DNA from: Bacilli bacterium
GTDB taxonomy: Bacteria; Bacillota_I; Bacilli_A; RFN20; CAG-288
Assembly (NCBI GenBank): GCA_022647725.1
Contig: JALCLG010000001.1
Span: 1,854,784 to 1,918,783, forward strand
Length of the DNA stretch: 64,000 bases
Reading direction: 5' to 3'
Part shown: positions 26,470-34,933 of the stretch, one piece after another
Layout of the letters: the number at the start of each line of letters is the position of its first letter
Position numbering within the stretch: the first letter of the stretch is position 1
Translations under genes and position numbers: made by a program
The notes under the pieces: generated by a model
Database searches by the model: none
What the model was told of the DNA's origin: nothing
Seen by the model: only the letters and a program-made list of their open reading frames with translations

Positions 26470-28338
26470 CTATTGGGCTTTTCCGTTAAGACTGTCCAAA
26501 AAAGCCTGGATAGCCTTCACGGCCGAGTCCGCATCCATGCCGGTCAGGCGGTAAAGGTCCTCATTCTGACCGAAGGTGACAAAATCGTTCTTAAAACTGA
26601 GAGCCTGATAACGGCCATGGAAGCCGGTCTTCAGAAGCTGGCTGGCAAAATAGGAGGCGCTGCCTTCCTCGGTACTGTAAGGATCATAAAGGAAAACGCC
26701 CTCGTATTGGTCGAACACCCCTTGGCGGAAGATTTCTTCCGGAGGAAGCAAATCCAATAAAACGGCTTTGTCCACTGCCTGACCGTCAAAGCGGTCAAGA
26801 ACCTGATAGCCCAGAGGCCCTGTGCCTAATAGCAGCACCTTGTTTTCCGGTCCATGGAAGAAAGCTAATCCGCCCGTCAAAGAATAAGGCTTCGGATGGG
26901 CGATGGGCTTATCCTTGGGGAAACGGATGAACGTGGGACCTGGGGAAATGAAAAGGCGGCTTTCAAAAAGGAACTGGCAGGTTTCGCTGTCAAACGGAAG
27001 ATAGCAATGGGCCCTGGGGATGGAACGGACCATCGCCACATCATAAAGCCCGTGGTGGCTGGCCCCATCCTCGCCGACCAGGCCCGCCCGTTCCACTAAG
27101 AACGTGCAGGAAACGTTGTTGCGGCTGATATCCTCCAGAATCTCATCGTAGGAACGCTGCATGAAGGTGGAATAGATATCCACAACCGGATGATAGCCTT
27201 TCAAAGCCAACCCGGACGCCAAGGTGACGGCATTCTCCTCAGCAATGCCGACATCTAAGCAACGTTCCGGATATTTGGCAAAGATGCCTTCCAATCCGCT
27301 GCCCCGTTCCATGGCGGGAGTGATGAAGAACAGCTTCGGGTCACTGGCCATTTTCCGGAAGAAGTAACTGGCTTTGATTTCCGTGAAATCCAAGGCCGGA
27401 ATAGGCATCTCCATGGTGGGCGCATCGAAATGCGGGCTGACCCCATGGAACTTGCCGACCTCGTCCTCGCTCGCGGGGAGATAGCCAAAGCCTTTTTGGG
27501 TGATCACATGGACCATCACCGGCCCATTGTTGACTAAGAGCTTGGCTTTCTCAAAGGCTAAATCGAGCGCATCGAAATCATGCCCGTCGAAAGGCCCGAT
27601 ATATTTGATTCCCATGGCTTCAAAGACAGTGGGCCGGATCACGAGCCGGCGAAAACGGTCCTTGAAATTCCTCATTCTTAAGAAGAGCCGCCAGCTGAAG
27701 CGGTGCTTGCTCATGGATTTGCCCAGCGCTGAGGAGGTCCGGAAATAGAAACGGGAATTTCTCAGCTTCTGGAAGCGTTTGGTCATAAAGCCGACGCCTT
27801 TGCCGATGGACATGCCGTTATCATTGAGGATGATGATGAGTTTGGTCTTCTTATCGGTCGACAAAAGGTTCAGGGCCTCCATCGAAAGACCGGAAACGAC
27901 GGAGCTGTCGCCGATCAAAGCCACCGTATAGGAGGGATCCTTGGCCAGGCCTTTGGCCAGCGCCATGCCGTAAGCGCAGCTGACGCTGGTGGCCGCATGG
28001 CCGTTGTTGTATTTGTCAAAGGGGGATTCCGTGGTATCGGAGAACGGAGCCACGCCGCCCGTCTTCCGCAGGTTGGTGATATTCCGGCCGGTGAGGATCT
28101 TGTAGGTGTAGGTCTGGTGGCCGACATCAAAGAGAAGATCATCCTTCAGGGGGTCGAAGTTCCGTAACAGGGACATGGTCAGTTCCACCGTTCCCAGGTT
28201 ACTCGAAAGATGCCCGCCGTTAACCCAGGTCACGGAAAGGATGTCGGAACGGATATCGCTGGCAAGGACTTTCAGTTCATTGGGAGAGAGAAGCTTGAGA
28301 ACCTGGAAATCCTCATTGATCTTCACGGCTTTGGCCAT
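26470..28338 (-). CDS. dxs: 1-deoxy-D-xylulose-5-phosphate synthase
   Basis: Thiamine-diphosphate enzyme joining pyruvate and glyceraldehyde-3-phosphate, the first step of the MEP pathway. 622 residues: HLSSNLGTVELTM, FDVGHQTYTYKILTGR, the ThDP region beginning IGDSSVVSGLSMEALN and ending LNDNGMSIG, YIGPFDGHD, GKFHGVSPH, and the transketolase C-terminal domain with DVGIAEENAVTLASGLA. The usual GDGA start of the ThDP motif reads GDSS. Needs thiamine, which the riboswitch-controlled ThiT-like transporter at 51 kb may supply. Confidence 0.94.
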   Translation of the reverse strand: MAKAVKINEDFQVLKLLSPNELKVLASDIRSDILSVTWVNGGHLSSNLGTVELTMSLLRNFDPLKDDLLFDVGHQTYTYKILTGRNITNLRKTGGVAPFSDTTESPFDKYNNGHAATSVSCAYGMALAKGLAKDPSYTVALIGDSSVVSGLSMEALNLLSTDKKTKLIIILNDNGMSIGKGVGFMTKRFQKLRNSRFYFRTSSALGKSMSKHRFSWRLFLRMRNFKDRFRRLVIRPTVFEAMGIKYIGPFDGHDFDALDLAFEKAKLLVNNGPVMVHVITQKGFGYLPASEDEVGKFHGVSPHFDAPTMEMPIPALDFTEIKASYFFRKMASDPKLFFITPAMERGSGLEGIFAKYPERCLDVGIAEENAVTLASGLALKGYHPVVDIYSTFMQRSYDEILEDISRNNVSCTFLVERAGLVGEDGASHHGLYDVAMVRSIPRAHCYLPFDSETCQFLFESRLFISPGPTFIRFPKDKPIAHPKPYSLTGGLAFFHGPENKVLLLGTGPLGYQVLDRFDGQAVDKAVLLDLLPPEEIFRQGVFDQYEGVFLYDPYSTEEGSASYFASQLLKTGFHGRYQALSFKNDFVTFGQNEDLYRLTGMDADSAVKAIQAFLDSLNGKAQ

Positions 28339-28340
28339 GA

Positions 28341-28544
28341 TTACTTCAGGACCGTGTCCGAGACTTTCTTGGACATCTCGGCTAAGCGCTGCTGCATTTC
28401 CTGGCTGATGGCTTTGCCGTAATCATAAAGGGCATTGGCATCATCAAGGGAGACATCGTTGGCGCTGAGAGCCTTCAGGACGGCATCGGCTTCATTGTCC
28501 AGTTCCTGATAGGTCAGCTTCGTCAGATCTTTTTTCTTGAGCAT
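28341..28544 (-). CDS. xseB: Exodeoxyribonuclease VII small subunit
   Basis: 67-residue helical subunit of exonuclease VII. Family pattern LTYQELDNEADAVLKAL and SLDDANALYDYGKAIS, followed by a coiled-coil end. Ends two bases before dxs begins and starts 12 bases after the xseA stop, so the three genes are one transcript. Confidence 0.93.
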   Translation of the reverse strand: MLKKKDLTKLTYQELDNEADAVLKALSANDVSLDDANALYDYGKAISQEMQQRLAEMSKKVSDTVLK

Positions 28545-28556
28545 TTCTCTGTTCTC

Positions 28557-29834
28557 CTATTCTTTGACAACAGCATCTTTCCGGCCGTCAGGGTAGGTCA
28601 AGGTAATCGAATCACCGGCTTTCAGGTCAGTAGCTTTCCGGATTAGCTTTCCCTGGCAGTACACTAGCGAGTAGCCTTTCTTGACCAGGAGACTGGGATC
28701 ATAGGCATTCAAGGAGGCAACCAAGGCCTGGCGCTGGCTGTCTTTGGTTAAGAGCACCTTTCGGAAGGCGGAGGCCAAGAGGTCCTGTTGCTTCTCGGCC
28801 TGATTCAGGGCCTGGCTGAGGCGGGTCTGATAGCTGAAGGTAAGATTGCTGACAAACTGTGCACGTTTGGCTTCGGCCTGGCTGAGTTTATGGGCAGGGC
28901 TCAGTTCCTCAAGACGCTTCCGTAAGGATTCTAAAAGCAAGGCCTGGGATTGGATGGCATTCTCTAAGCCCCGGGTCAGTCCATCTTCGATCGTCAGCAG
29001 ACGTTGGCGGATATCCATCAGCGACGGGTTGATGAGACTTGCCCCTTCCGTCGGGGTGATGGCCATCTTGTCAGAGACGCGGTCCGCAATGGCGGTATCG
29101 ATGGTATGGCCGATGGCCGTGATGACAGGAATCGGGGAGGTAGCAATGGCCATAGCGACTTTCTCATCATCAAAGCAGCTGAGATCGCTCTTGCTCCCGC
29201 CGCCCCGTCCCAGGAGGATCACATCGCTGTCGCTGGCCTGAGCGGCCAGCAAGGCCTTTAGGATGCTTTTGGCGGCATCGTCCCCCTGAACGGTGATGGG
29301 ATAAAGGACACTGTCCACCGGGAACCTTTCATGCAGGGTCTTCAGGATATCCTGGTAAGCGGCACCGGTCTCGGCAGTAAGAATTGCCACTTTATGGCAA
29401 TAGGCTGGAATCGGACGTTTTCTCTCTTCGTTAAGATAACCCAGTTTCTCAAGTTTCTCCAAAGTTTTCCGTTTTGCAAGAAGGTTCTTTCCTAACTGCG
29501 ACTGCAGCAATTCAACCTGTCTTCCCCATAAGGTCACCGAGGAACCATGCGGGTAGTAGCTTAAGGAGCCTTCCACCTGGACGACATCGCCGACTTTCAG
29601 GTCTTCCAGATGATAGTTGTCGCCGTAGAACGTCGAAAAAGCGACCTTCAGGATCGGCGAGGATGTCTCCTTGTCGCCTTGGTCGCCGATTTCCAAATAG
29701 GAGAATTTTCCCAGTTTAAGGGAATAGATCTCACCGTAGACCTTGAGATCCTGGAAAGCGGGATTGTTGAAACAGGCTTTCAGGATGTCGCTCAGCTGAT
29801 GGACGGATAAGGCTTCAGTTTTCAGGACACTCAT
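28557..29834 (-). CDS. xseA: Exodeoxyribonuclease VII large subunit
   Basis: Catalytic subunit of exonuclease VII, which degrades single-stranded DNA. 425 residues. N-terminal OB fold (LKVYGEIYSLKLGKFSYLEI), catalytic domain with VAILTAETGAAYQDI, ILLGRGGGSKSDLSCFDDEKVA, PVITAIGHTIDTAIADRVSDKMAITPTEGA, then coiled coil. Overlaps nusB by 20 bases. Confidence 0.95.
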   Translation of the reverse strand: MSVLKTEALSVHQLSDILKACFNNPAFQDLKVYGEIYSLKLGKFSYLEIGDQGDKETSSPILKVAFSTFYGDNYHLEDLKVGDVVQVEGSLSYYPHGSSVTLWGRQVELLQSQLGKNLLAKRKTLEKLEKLGYLNEERKRPIPAYCHKVAILTAETGAAYQDILKTLHERFPVDSVLYPITVQGDDAAKSILKALLAAQASDSDVILLGRGGGSKSDLSCFDDEKVAMAIATSPIPVITAIGHTIDTAIADRVSDKMAITPTEGASLINPSLMDIRQRLLTIEDGLTRGLENAIQSQALLLESLRKRLEELSPAHKLSQAEAKRAQFVSNLTFSYQTRLSQALNQAEKQQDLLASAFRKVLLTKDSQRQALVASLNAYDPSLLVKKGYSLVYCQGKLIRKATDLKAGDSITLTYPDGRKDAVVKE

Positions 29835-30249
29835 ACGCGGTTAATGATTTGTCCAGCACCGCATTGATGAACTTGTGCTGACCCGGATCCAAATACTGCT
29901 TCGCTAAAAGGACAGCCTGGGAGATCACGACTTTCCGTGGGGAAAGGTGTCCGTAGTTGCCTTCGCTGATGGCTTCGACGAGAATCGCTTTGGCGACATT
30001 GTCCAGCCGGCTGAAGGCCCAATTGACCAGATGGCTCTGAATCAGGGCTTCGATGTCGTCAAGGTGCTCCAATGCCAAGGCATAGACCGCCTTGGAAAAA
30101 ACCGGAACGTCCTCAATGGACGAGACACCATATTGGGAGACAATCACTTCCGTGGCATCGAAATCGCTCTTGGCTTCCAGATAGAGAAAGACCTGATATA
30201 GCGCCTGCATGGTCTTCTCACGTTCGGCGGTACGGGAATAGGACGTCAT
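29815..30249 (-). CDS. nusB: Transcription antitermination factor NusB
   Basis: Binds boxA RNA with S10 in rRNA antitermination. 144 all-helical residues: REKTMQALYQVFLYLE, VNWAFSRLDNVAKAILVEAISEGN and the closing QAVLLAKQYLDPGQHKFINAVLDK. Position between yqhY and xseA matches the Bacillus order, apart from a small membrane protein gene inserted upstream. Confidence 0.94.
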   Translation of the reverse strand: MTSYSRTAEREKTMQALYQVFLYLEAKSDFDATEVIVSQYGVSSIEDVPVFSKAVYALALEHLDDIEALIQSHLVNWAFSRLDNVAKAILVEAISEGNYGHLSPRKVVISQAVLLAKQYLDPGQHKFINAVLDKSLTAYECPEN

Positions 30250-30256
30250 GGTTTGT

Positions 30257-30805
30257 TTACCTCACTTCGCTGTTAGCCTTGGGGTCGTTAGCCTGAAGCC
30301 TTTTTGCGATGGCGACACCGGCAATCAGCCCAGCTAAGAACAGCAGATGAATTCCAAGATTCACACCTAACTCCCAGTTGGTAAGAACTAAAGGAGTGAT
30401 GTTTTTTGCCGAGAGGAAGATGATGGGGACTAAGAACAGGGTGTCCAGGCCATAAAGGCCAAGGGAGATCCACAAGGAGCGGAATTTCCCTTTGACCGCC
30501 TGTGAGGAGAGGAAGAGGAAAGCCAAACCGAAGACAATGCTGACAATGGCAGCTAAGGAAGTGACCAGATCCTTCTTGCCGCTTAACGAACAAAGCTGCG
30601 AACAGAAGGCCGAAGAAAGGAAGACGCTGCAGAGCGCCCCGCCTTGCGAATATACTCCGTTAGAGTCTAAGGAAAGCAGCGACTGGAACACGATGTAGCT
30701 TACCAGATGGACTACCGTCAGGACGATGGGAAGCGAGGCCAGGTAGCCATAGGCTTTCCGGTCCTTTTCCAAGCGATCCTGGGGTTTGTTATCAAGAGTC
30801 GCCAT
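30257..30805 (-). CDS. Five-helix membrane protein of unknown function
   Basis: 182 residues, not recognised. A charged N-terminus (NKPQDRLEKDRKA) is followed by about five transmembrane helices (roughly 22-45, 56-78, 83-107, 114-137, 147-170) and a short polar tail. There is a TM-embedded CSVFLSSAFCSQLC with three cysteines. It sits between yqhY, whose stop it touches, and nusB (7-base gap), so it is co-transcribed with them, a position where Bacillus has no gene. Confidence 0.7.
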   Translation of the reverse strand: MATLDNKPQDRLEKDRKAYGYLASLPIVLTVVHLVSYIVFQSLLSLDSNGVYSQGGALCSVFLSSAFCSQLCSLSGKKDLVTSLAAIVSIVFGLAFLFLSSQAVKGKFRSLWISLGLYGLDTLFLVPIIFLSAKNITPLVLTNWELGVNLGIHLLFLAGLIAGVAIAKRLQANDPKANSEVR

Positions 30806-31149
30806 CAGTCTTTTGAAACAATGCCGCTGATTGAGACGTCGATGCGGACCTTGCTGATTTCGAACATGTTGTAGATGCTGTCATAGACGGCGGACTGGAT
30901 GGCCTGAGAGGCCGAAGCCATATCTGCGCCTTTGTAACCTAACACCTCCAAAGAAAGCCGGAGGTGGTTGGTCTTGTCGACAACCGCCGTAACCTTGGAT
31001 TTGCGTCTTCCGGAGCTCAGGCAAAGAGAATTCTTGAGATCCCCTTGGCTTAACACTTCCAGGCGCTCCTGGGCCAGCTGAATGAACACAAAGGTGGAAA
31101 TGGCCAGCTTTCCTAGTGAGGACGAATTGATATACAGGTAATTGATCAT
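30805..31149 (-). CDS. Asp23/Gls24 family protein (YqhY-like)
   Basis: Small alpha/beta protein of 114 residues of the DUF322/Asp23 family. The AISTFVFIQLAQERLEVLSQ opening, LRLSLEVLGYKGADMASASQAIQSAVYDSIYNMF and VRIDVSISGIV fit the family. In Bacillus, YqhY lies before nusB and is tied to regulation of fatty acid synthesis (acetyl-CoA carboxylase); no acc genes are in view here. AGAAGGAG precedes the ATG. First gene of the yqhY-recN run. Confidence 0.82.
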   Translation of the reverse strand: MINYLYINSSSLGKLAISTFVFIQLAQERLEVLSQGDLKNSLCLSSGRRKSKVTAVVDKTNHLRLSLEVLGYKGADMASASQAIQSAVYDSIYNMFEISKVRIDVSISGIVSKD

Positions 31150-31201
31150 GCGAATCTCCTTCTGAAGAATAACTTATTTTAACATAGCTAAGACTTAGAG
31201 A

Positions 31202-33346
31202 CTAGCTTTGTTTGACGCCTTTAAGGGAGAGAGAAATACGCTGCCTTGGCAAATCCACACCAATCACCCTGACCGTAATGATGTCCCCCGGTTTGCCGAC
31301 ACTGTGAGGGTCGGAGACATAATGGTCGGCCATTTCGGAAATATGGACCAACCCGTTGATATCCACACCGATATCCACAAAGAAGCCGAAAGCCGTCACA
31401 TTGCGGATGGTACCCTGCAAGAGCATCCCGACCTTCAGGTCCTTGATATCGGTCACAGCATCATTGAGTTGGGCGACTTTGGCGACATCCCGTGGATCCC
31501 GGCTGGGCTTGATGAGCTCATGGATGATATCCGTCAGGGTAGGAATGCCGACCGATAGCTTGGCTGCTAAAGCCACCAGGGCATCGCTTGAAAGACTTGA
31601 AAGCTCCGTTTTACGGCCGGCCTCGTCCGGACTGGAAAGGCTGTTAAGAACGGCTTTGGCAATCGGATAGGATTCCGGATGGACGGCCGTGTTATCCAAC
31701 GGCTCTTTGCTTTCCGGAACCCGTAAGAAGCCAGCCGCATTCTGGAAAGCTTTCGGTCCTAAATAAGGAACATCCTTCAAGGCTTTGCGGGAAAGCAGCG
31801 GCCCATTGGCGGTACGGTAATCAACGATGGACTGAGCAATTTTACTGGAAATACCGGAAACATGGCTTAAGAGTGCGACACTGGCAGTATTGAGATTGAC
31901 GCCGACAAAGTTGACGCAGTCTTCCACCACGCCATCCAGAGCCATCTTCAGCTTGCCGCTATCGATATCATACTGATACTGTCCAACGCCGATGGCTTCC
32001 GGAGGAATTTTCACCAGCTCAGCCAAAGGATCTTCCAACCGCCGGGCAATGGAGACGGCGCTGCGCAGGTTCGGTTCATAATCGGGGAACTCCTTCTGGG
32101 CATCCGCCGTCGCCGACCAGATGGAAGCTCCGGATTCGGAAACAATGACGATTTCAAGATTAGAAAACTCGGGAGTTCCCGATTTGATTTCTTTTAGCAA
32201 CTTTTCGCTTTCACGGGAAGCCGTTCCATTACCCAAGGCCACGGTATGTGTCTTGTTCTTCCGCAAAAGAGCCATCACGTTGTCCTTCGCCTGACTTTGA
32301 CTATGTTCGTTCATGAAAGGATTGGTCAGGACAAAAGTATCCAACAGTTTGCCCGCTTCATCGATGAAGGCGAGCTTGCAGCCATGCTGGAAGCCAGGAT
32401 CAAAGCCAAGTATCCGCCGATCCTTTAACGGCGGCTGCAGCAAAGTTGCCTTCAACGAAATCTTGAACTCGCCGATGGCCTCGTCACTGGCTTTGGCCAT
32501 CAGATCAGCAAAAATATCATTGTCGACGCTGGGCTTGATGAGGCGGTCGTAGCTGTCCTGAACCATTTCCTTTAACTGTTCTTGGTAGGGAGAAAGCTTA
32601 GGGATTTCAAAGGTGGATATATGGGTCAGAATCGCTTCGTCATCATAGACGAACTTACGGGTCAGCGCTTCCTTGTTGGTGCCGCGGTTAATCGCTAAGA
32701 CATGATAGCCTTTCAAGGTACGGATCGGTCGCGAGTAGTCGGCATAGTTATCAAAGGTGGCATCGGTAGAATCCTTGACTTTCTTCGTTTGCAGGACACC
32801 CGTCTTCAAAGCCAAATCCTTGATGAAGATACGGTAATTCGCGTTATCGGAAATAGCTTCGGCCAGAATGTCGAGGGCTCCTTGGATGGCCTTATCCTCC
32901 GTCTCAAAGCCTTCGCAGAGATATTTCCTGGCTTCTTCTTTAAGGTTGCCTGTCCGATCCAAAAGCAGGTATTGGCTTAACGGTTCCAGTCCTGCTGCCT
33001 TGGCTTTGCTGGCCCGGGTCTTTTTCTTTGGTTTATAGGGGCGGTAGTAATCCTCGATTTCAGAGAGCGACTGAGAGTCAGAGATCTTTTTCAGGAGCTC
33101 GGCATCGGTGATGTTCTGCTCTTTTAGGGAGGCAAAAATCGTCTCCTTCCGTTCTTCCAAATTGCGAAGATAGACCAATTTCTCTTCGATGTTTCGGAGA
33201 TTCTCATCCGTCAGCCCACCGGTGACTTCCTTACGGTAACGGGCAATGAACGGCACTGAGCTTCCCTGATCCATCAAGGTAACGGCAGCATCTATCTTGG
33301 CTTTCGGTAGATTCAGACTGACACTGATTTCCTGGTTGATATCCAT
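31202..33346 (-). CDS. tex: Tex-family S1 RNA-binding protein (YdcI/Tex)
   Basis: Conserved RNA-binding protein thought to act on transcription. 714 residues in the Tex layout: N-terminal helices (VPFIARYRKEVTGGL), a YqgF/RNase H-like domain (FDPGFQHGCKLAFIDEAG, VALGNGTASRESE), helix-hairpin-helix segments (DCVNFVGVNLNTASVALLSHV) and a C-terminal S1 domain (GMLLQGTIRNVTAFGFFVDIG, GLVHISEM, QRISLSLKGV). A leader of about 107 nt lies between the start and a minus-strand extended -10. Confidence 0.94.
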   Translation of the reverse strand: MDINQEISVSLNLPKAKIDAAVTLMDQGSSVPFIARYRKEVTGGLTDENLRNIEEKLVYLRNLEERKETIFASLKEQNITDAELLKKISDSQSLSEIEDYYRPYKPKKKTRASKAKAAGLEPLSQYLLLDRTGNLKEEARKYLCEGFETEDKAIQGALDILAEAISDNANYRIFIKDLALKTGVLQTKKVKDSTDATFDNYADYSRPIRTLKGYHVLAINRGTNKEALTRKFVYDDEAILTHISTFEIPKLSPYQEQLKEMVQDSYDRLIKPSVDNDIFADLMAKASDEAIGEFKISLKATLLQPPLKDRRILGFDPGFQHGCKLAFIDEAGKLLDTFVLTNPFMNEHSQSQAKDNVMALLRKNKTHTVALGNGTASRESEKLLKEIKSGTPEFSNLEIVIVSESGASIWSATADAQKEFPDYEPNLRSAVSIARRLEDPLAELVKIPPEAIGVGQYQYDIDSGKLKMALDGVVEDCVNFVGVNLNTASVALLSHVSGISSKIAQSIVDYRTANGPLLSRKALKDVPYLGPKAFQNAAGFLRVPESKEPLDNTAVHPESYPIAKAVLNSLSSPDEAGRKTELSSLSSDALVALAAKLSVGIPTLTDIIHELIKPSRDPRDVAKVAQLNDAVTDIKDLKVGMLLQGTIRNVTAFGFFVDIGVDINGLVHISEMADHYVSDPHSVGKPGDIITVRVIGVDLPRQRISLSLKGVKQS

Positions 33347-33459
33347 GATTTCTCCTTTGATCCCTCTGGGGAAGACACGTAGCCGCTTTCATCCTCAAGG
33401 AGGATAGTGATAAAACCTTCAAAGACCCAAAGCAGCCAACCCCATTCGGGTATCTTCCT

Positions 33460-33468
33460 ATTATAGCA
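33460..33468 (-). promoter_or_regulatory. Extended -10 promoter of tex
   Basis: On the minus strand TGCTATAAT (TATAAT at 33460-33465), an extended -10, without a good -35. About 107 nt of leader with possible short hairpins follow before the tex start. Confidence 0.5.
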
Positions 33469-33556
33469 AAAGTAGCTTCAGAACTTTGGGCTTTTTTACC
33501 CAAAACAAAGCTACCTTGTGGTATATTGGTAATTGTTTTAATGAAAGGATACAAAG

Positions 33557-34906
33557 ATGGAAACGTCATTGACCACGAAAGACCTTCAAGGTTTTAAAGA
33601 AGCTTATCAAAAACAGGAAAAGTATGCCTTAGCGGAACGGGCTGTCACCCGCAACGGCGTCAACGCCGCCGGCGTGGATGACCGGATCGTCCGGTCGGCC
33701 AAACCGACATTCAGCATCGATTTAGATGCTGGTGACATCACCAATCAGAAACATTCCGGTCGCTGCTGGATGTTTGCGGGTCTCAATGTCTTACGGAAAA
33801 TTGCCCTCACCAAGCTCAACGTCAAGAATCTGGAGCTTTCTCAGCCCTACCTTCAGTTCTTCGACAAGATGGAGAAAGCCAACTGTTTCTTAGACCGCAT
33901 CATCGAGCAGGCGGATCAGCCTACCAATTCCCGGGAAAATATGTATGTCTTCCAGACCACCATCGGTGATGGCGGGTATTGGTCGAACTTTGTCTCCCTG
34001 GTAACGAAATATGGTGTCGTCCCGTTGGATGCCATGCCGGAAACAGCCGTCAGCAACAACACGGATGAGCTCAATGTTGTTCTGAATGGGCTCCTTAACC
34101 AGGACGCCTACCTCCTCCGTTCCCGCTATGAGAAGGGAACGGCCAAAGAAAAGCTTTCTTCTTTGAAGAAGAGCATGCTGGAAGAAATCTACCGGGTCTT
34201 GGCTATTGCCTTAGGTCAGCCGCCGGTAACCTTTGATTTGGAAGTCACCCAGAAGGGCGACGACAAGAAGTATGTTCAGGAAACCGGCATCACTCCGAAA
34301 GCCTTCTTCGATAAGTATATTGCCGAAGATCTTAAGGATTATGTGCCGCTCTCCGATGCTCCGATTCCGGGATTCGATCTCTATCATGCCTACTATTCCA
34401 AGCTGGTTCCCTGTGTCGAGAACGGTCAGAAGGAAATCATCTTCAATGTTCCGACGGCTACCTTGAAAAAGGCCGTCATTGCTTCGCTGCAAGCCAAGGA
34501 ACCCGTTTGGTTTGCTGCCGATGTGCTCTCCTCTTCCTTGCGGAAGGAAGGAATCCTGGCCAAGGACGTCGTTAATCTCAATGCTCTCTTTGATACCCAT
34601 CCTAAGCTGGACAAAGGAAACCGTTTGGCCTATCTGACTTCGTTCTGCAACCATGCCATGACCTTCACCGGCGTCAATCTCGTCAACAATAAGCCCAATC
34701 GCTTCAAGGTCGAGAACTCTTGGGGCAAGGACAACGGCACGGACGGTTTCTTCGTGATGGATGAAGGCTGGTTTGACAGTTATGTCTATCAGGCCATCAT
34801 CAAGAAGGAATACCTGCCCAAGGATCTCGTAAAGAAATATGAGGATGCCCTGAAGAATCCGACCGCCGTGGAACCCTTCTTTGCTATCTTCACCCAAGTG
34901 CAGTAA
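33557..34906 (+). CDS. pepC: Aminopeptidase C (bleomycin hydrolase family C1B), copy 1
   Basis: Intracellular cysteine aminopeptidase that trims peptides from the N-terminus, usually a hexamer. 449 residues. Catalytic Cys70 in QKHSGRCWMFAGLNVLR, His in NHAMTFTGVN, and Asn in KVENSWGKDNG, with the C-terminal arm ending PFFAIFTQVQ. GAAAGGA precedes the ATG. A second, diverged copy follows after 27 bases, so this is a tandem pair. Confidence 0.95.
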   Translation: METSLTTKDLQGFKEAYQKQEKYALAERAVTRNGVNAAGVDDRIVRSAKPTFSIDLDAGDITNQKHSGRCWMFAGLNVLRKIALTKLNVKNLELSQPYLQFFDKMEKANCFLDRIIEQADQPTNSRENMYVFQTTIGDGGYWSNFVSLVTKYGVVPLDAMPETAVSNNTDELNVVLNGLLNQDAYLLRSRYEKGTAKEKLSSLKKSMLEEIYRVLAIALGQPPVTFDLEVTQKGDDKKYVQETGITPKAFFDKYIAEDLKDYVPLSDAPIPGFDLYHAYYSKLVPCVENGQKEIIFNVPTATLKKAVIASLQAKEPVWFAADVLSSSLRKEGILAKDVVNLNALFDTHPKLDKGNRLAYLTSFCNHAMTFTGVNLVNNKPNRFKVENSWGKDNGTDGFFVMDEGWFDSYVYQAIIKKEYLPKDLVKKYEDALKNPTAVEPFFAIFTQVQ

Positions 34907-34933
34907 AAATGCCTGACATGAAAGGACAAACAT

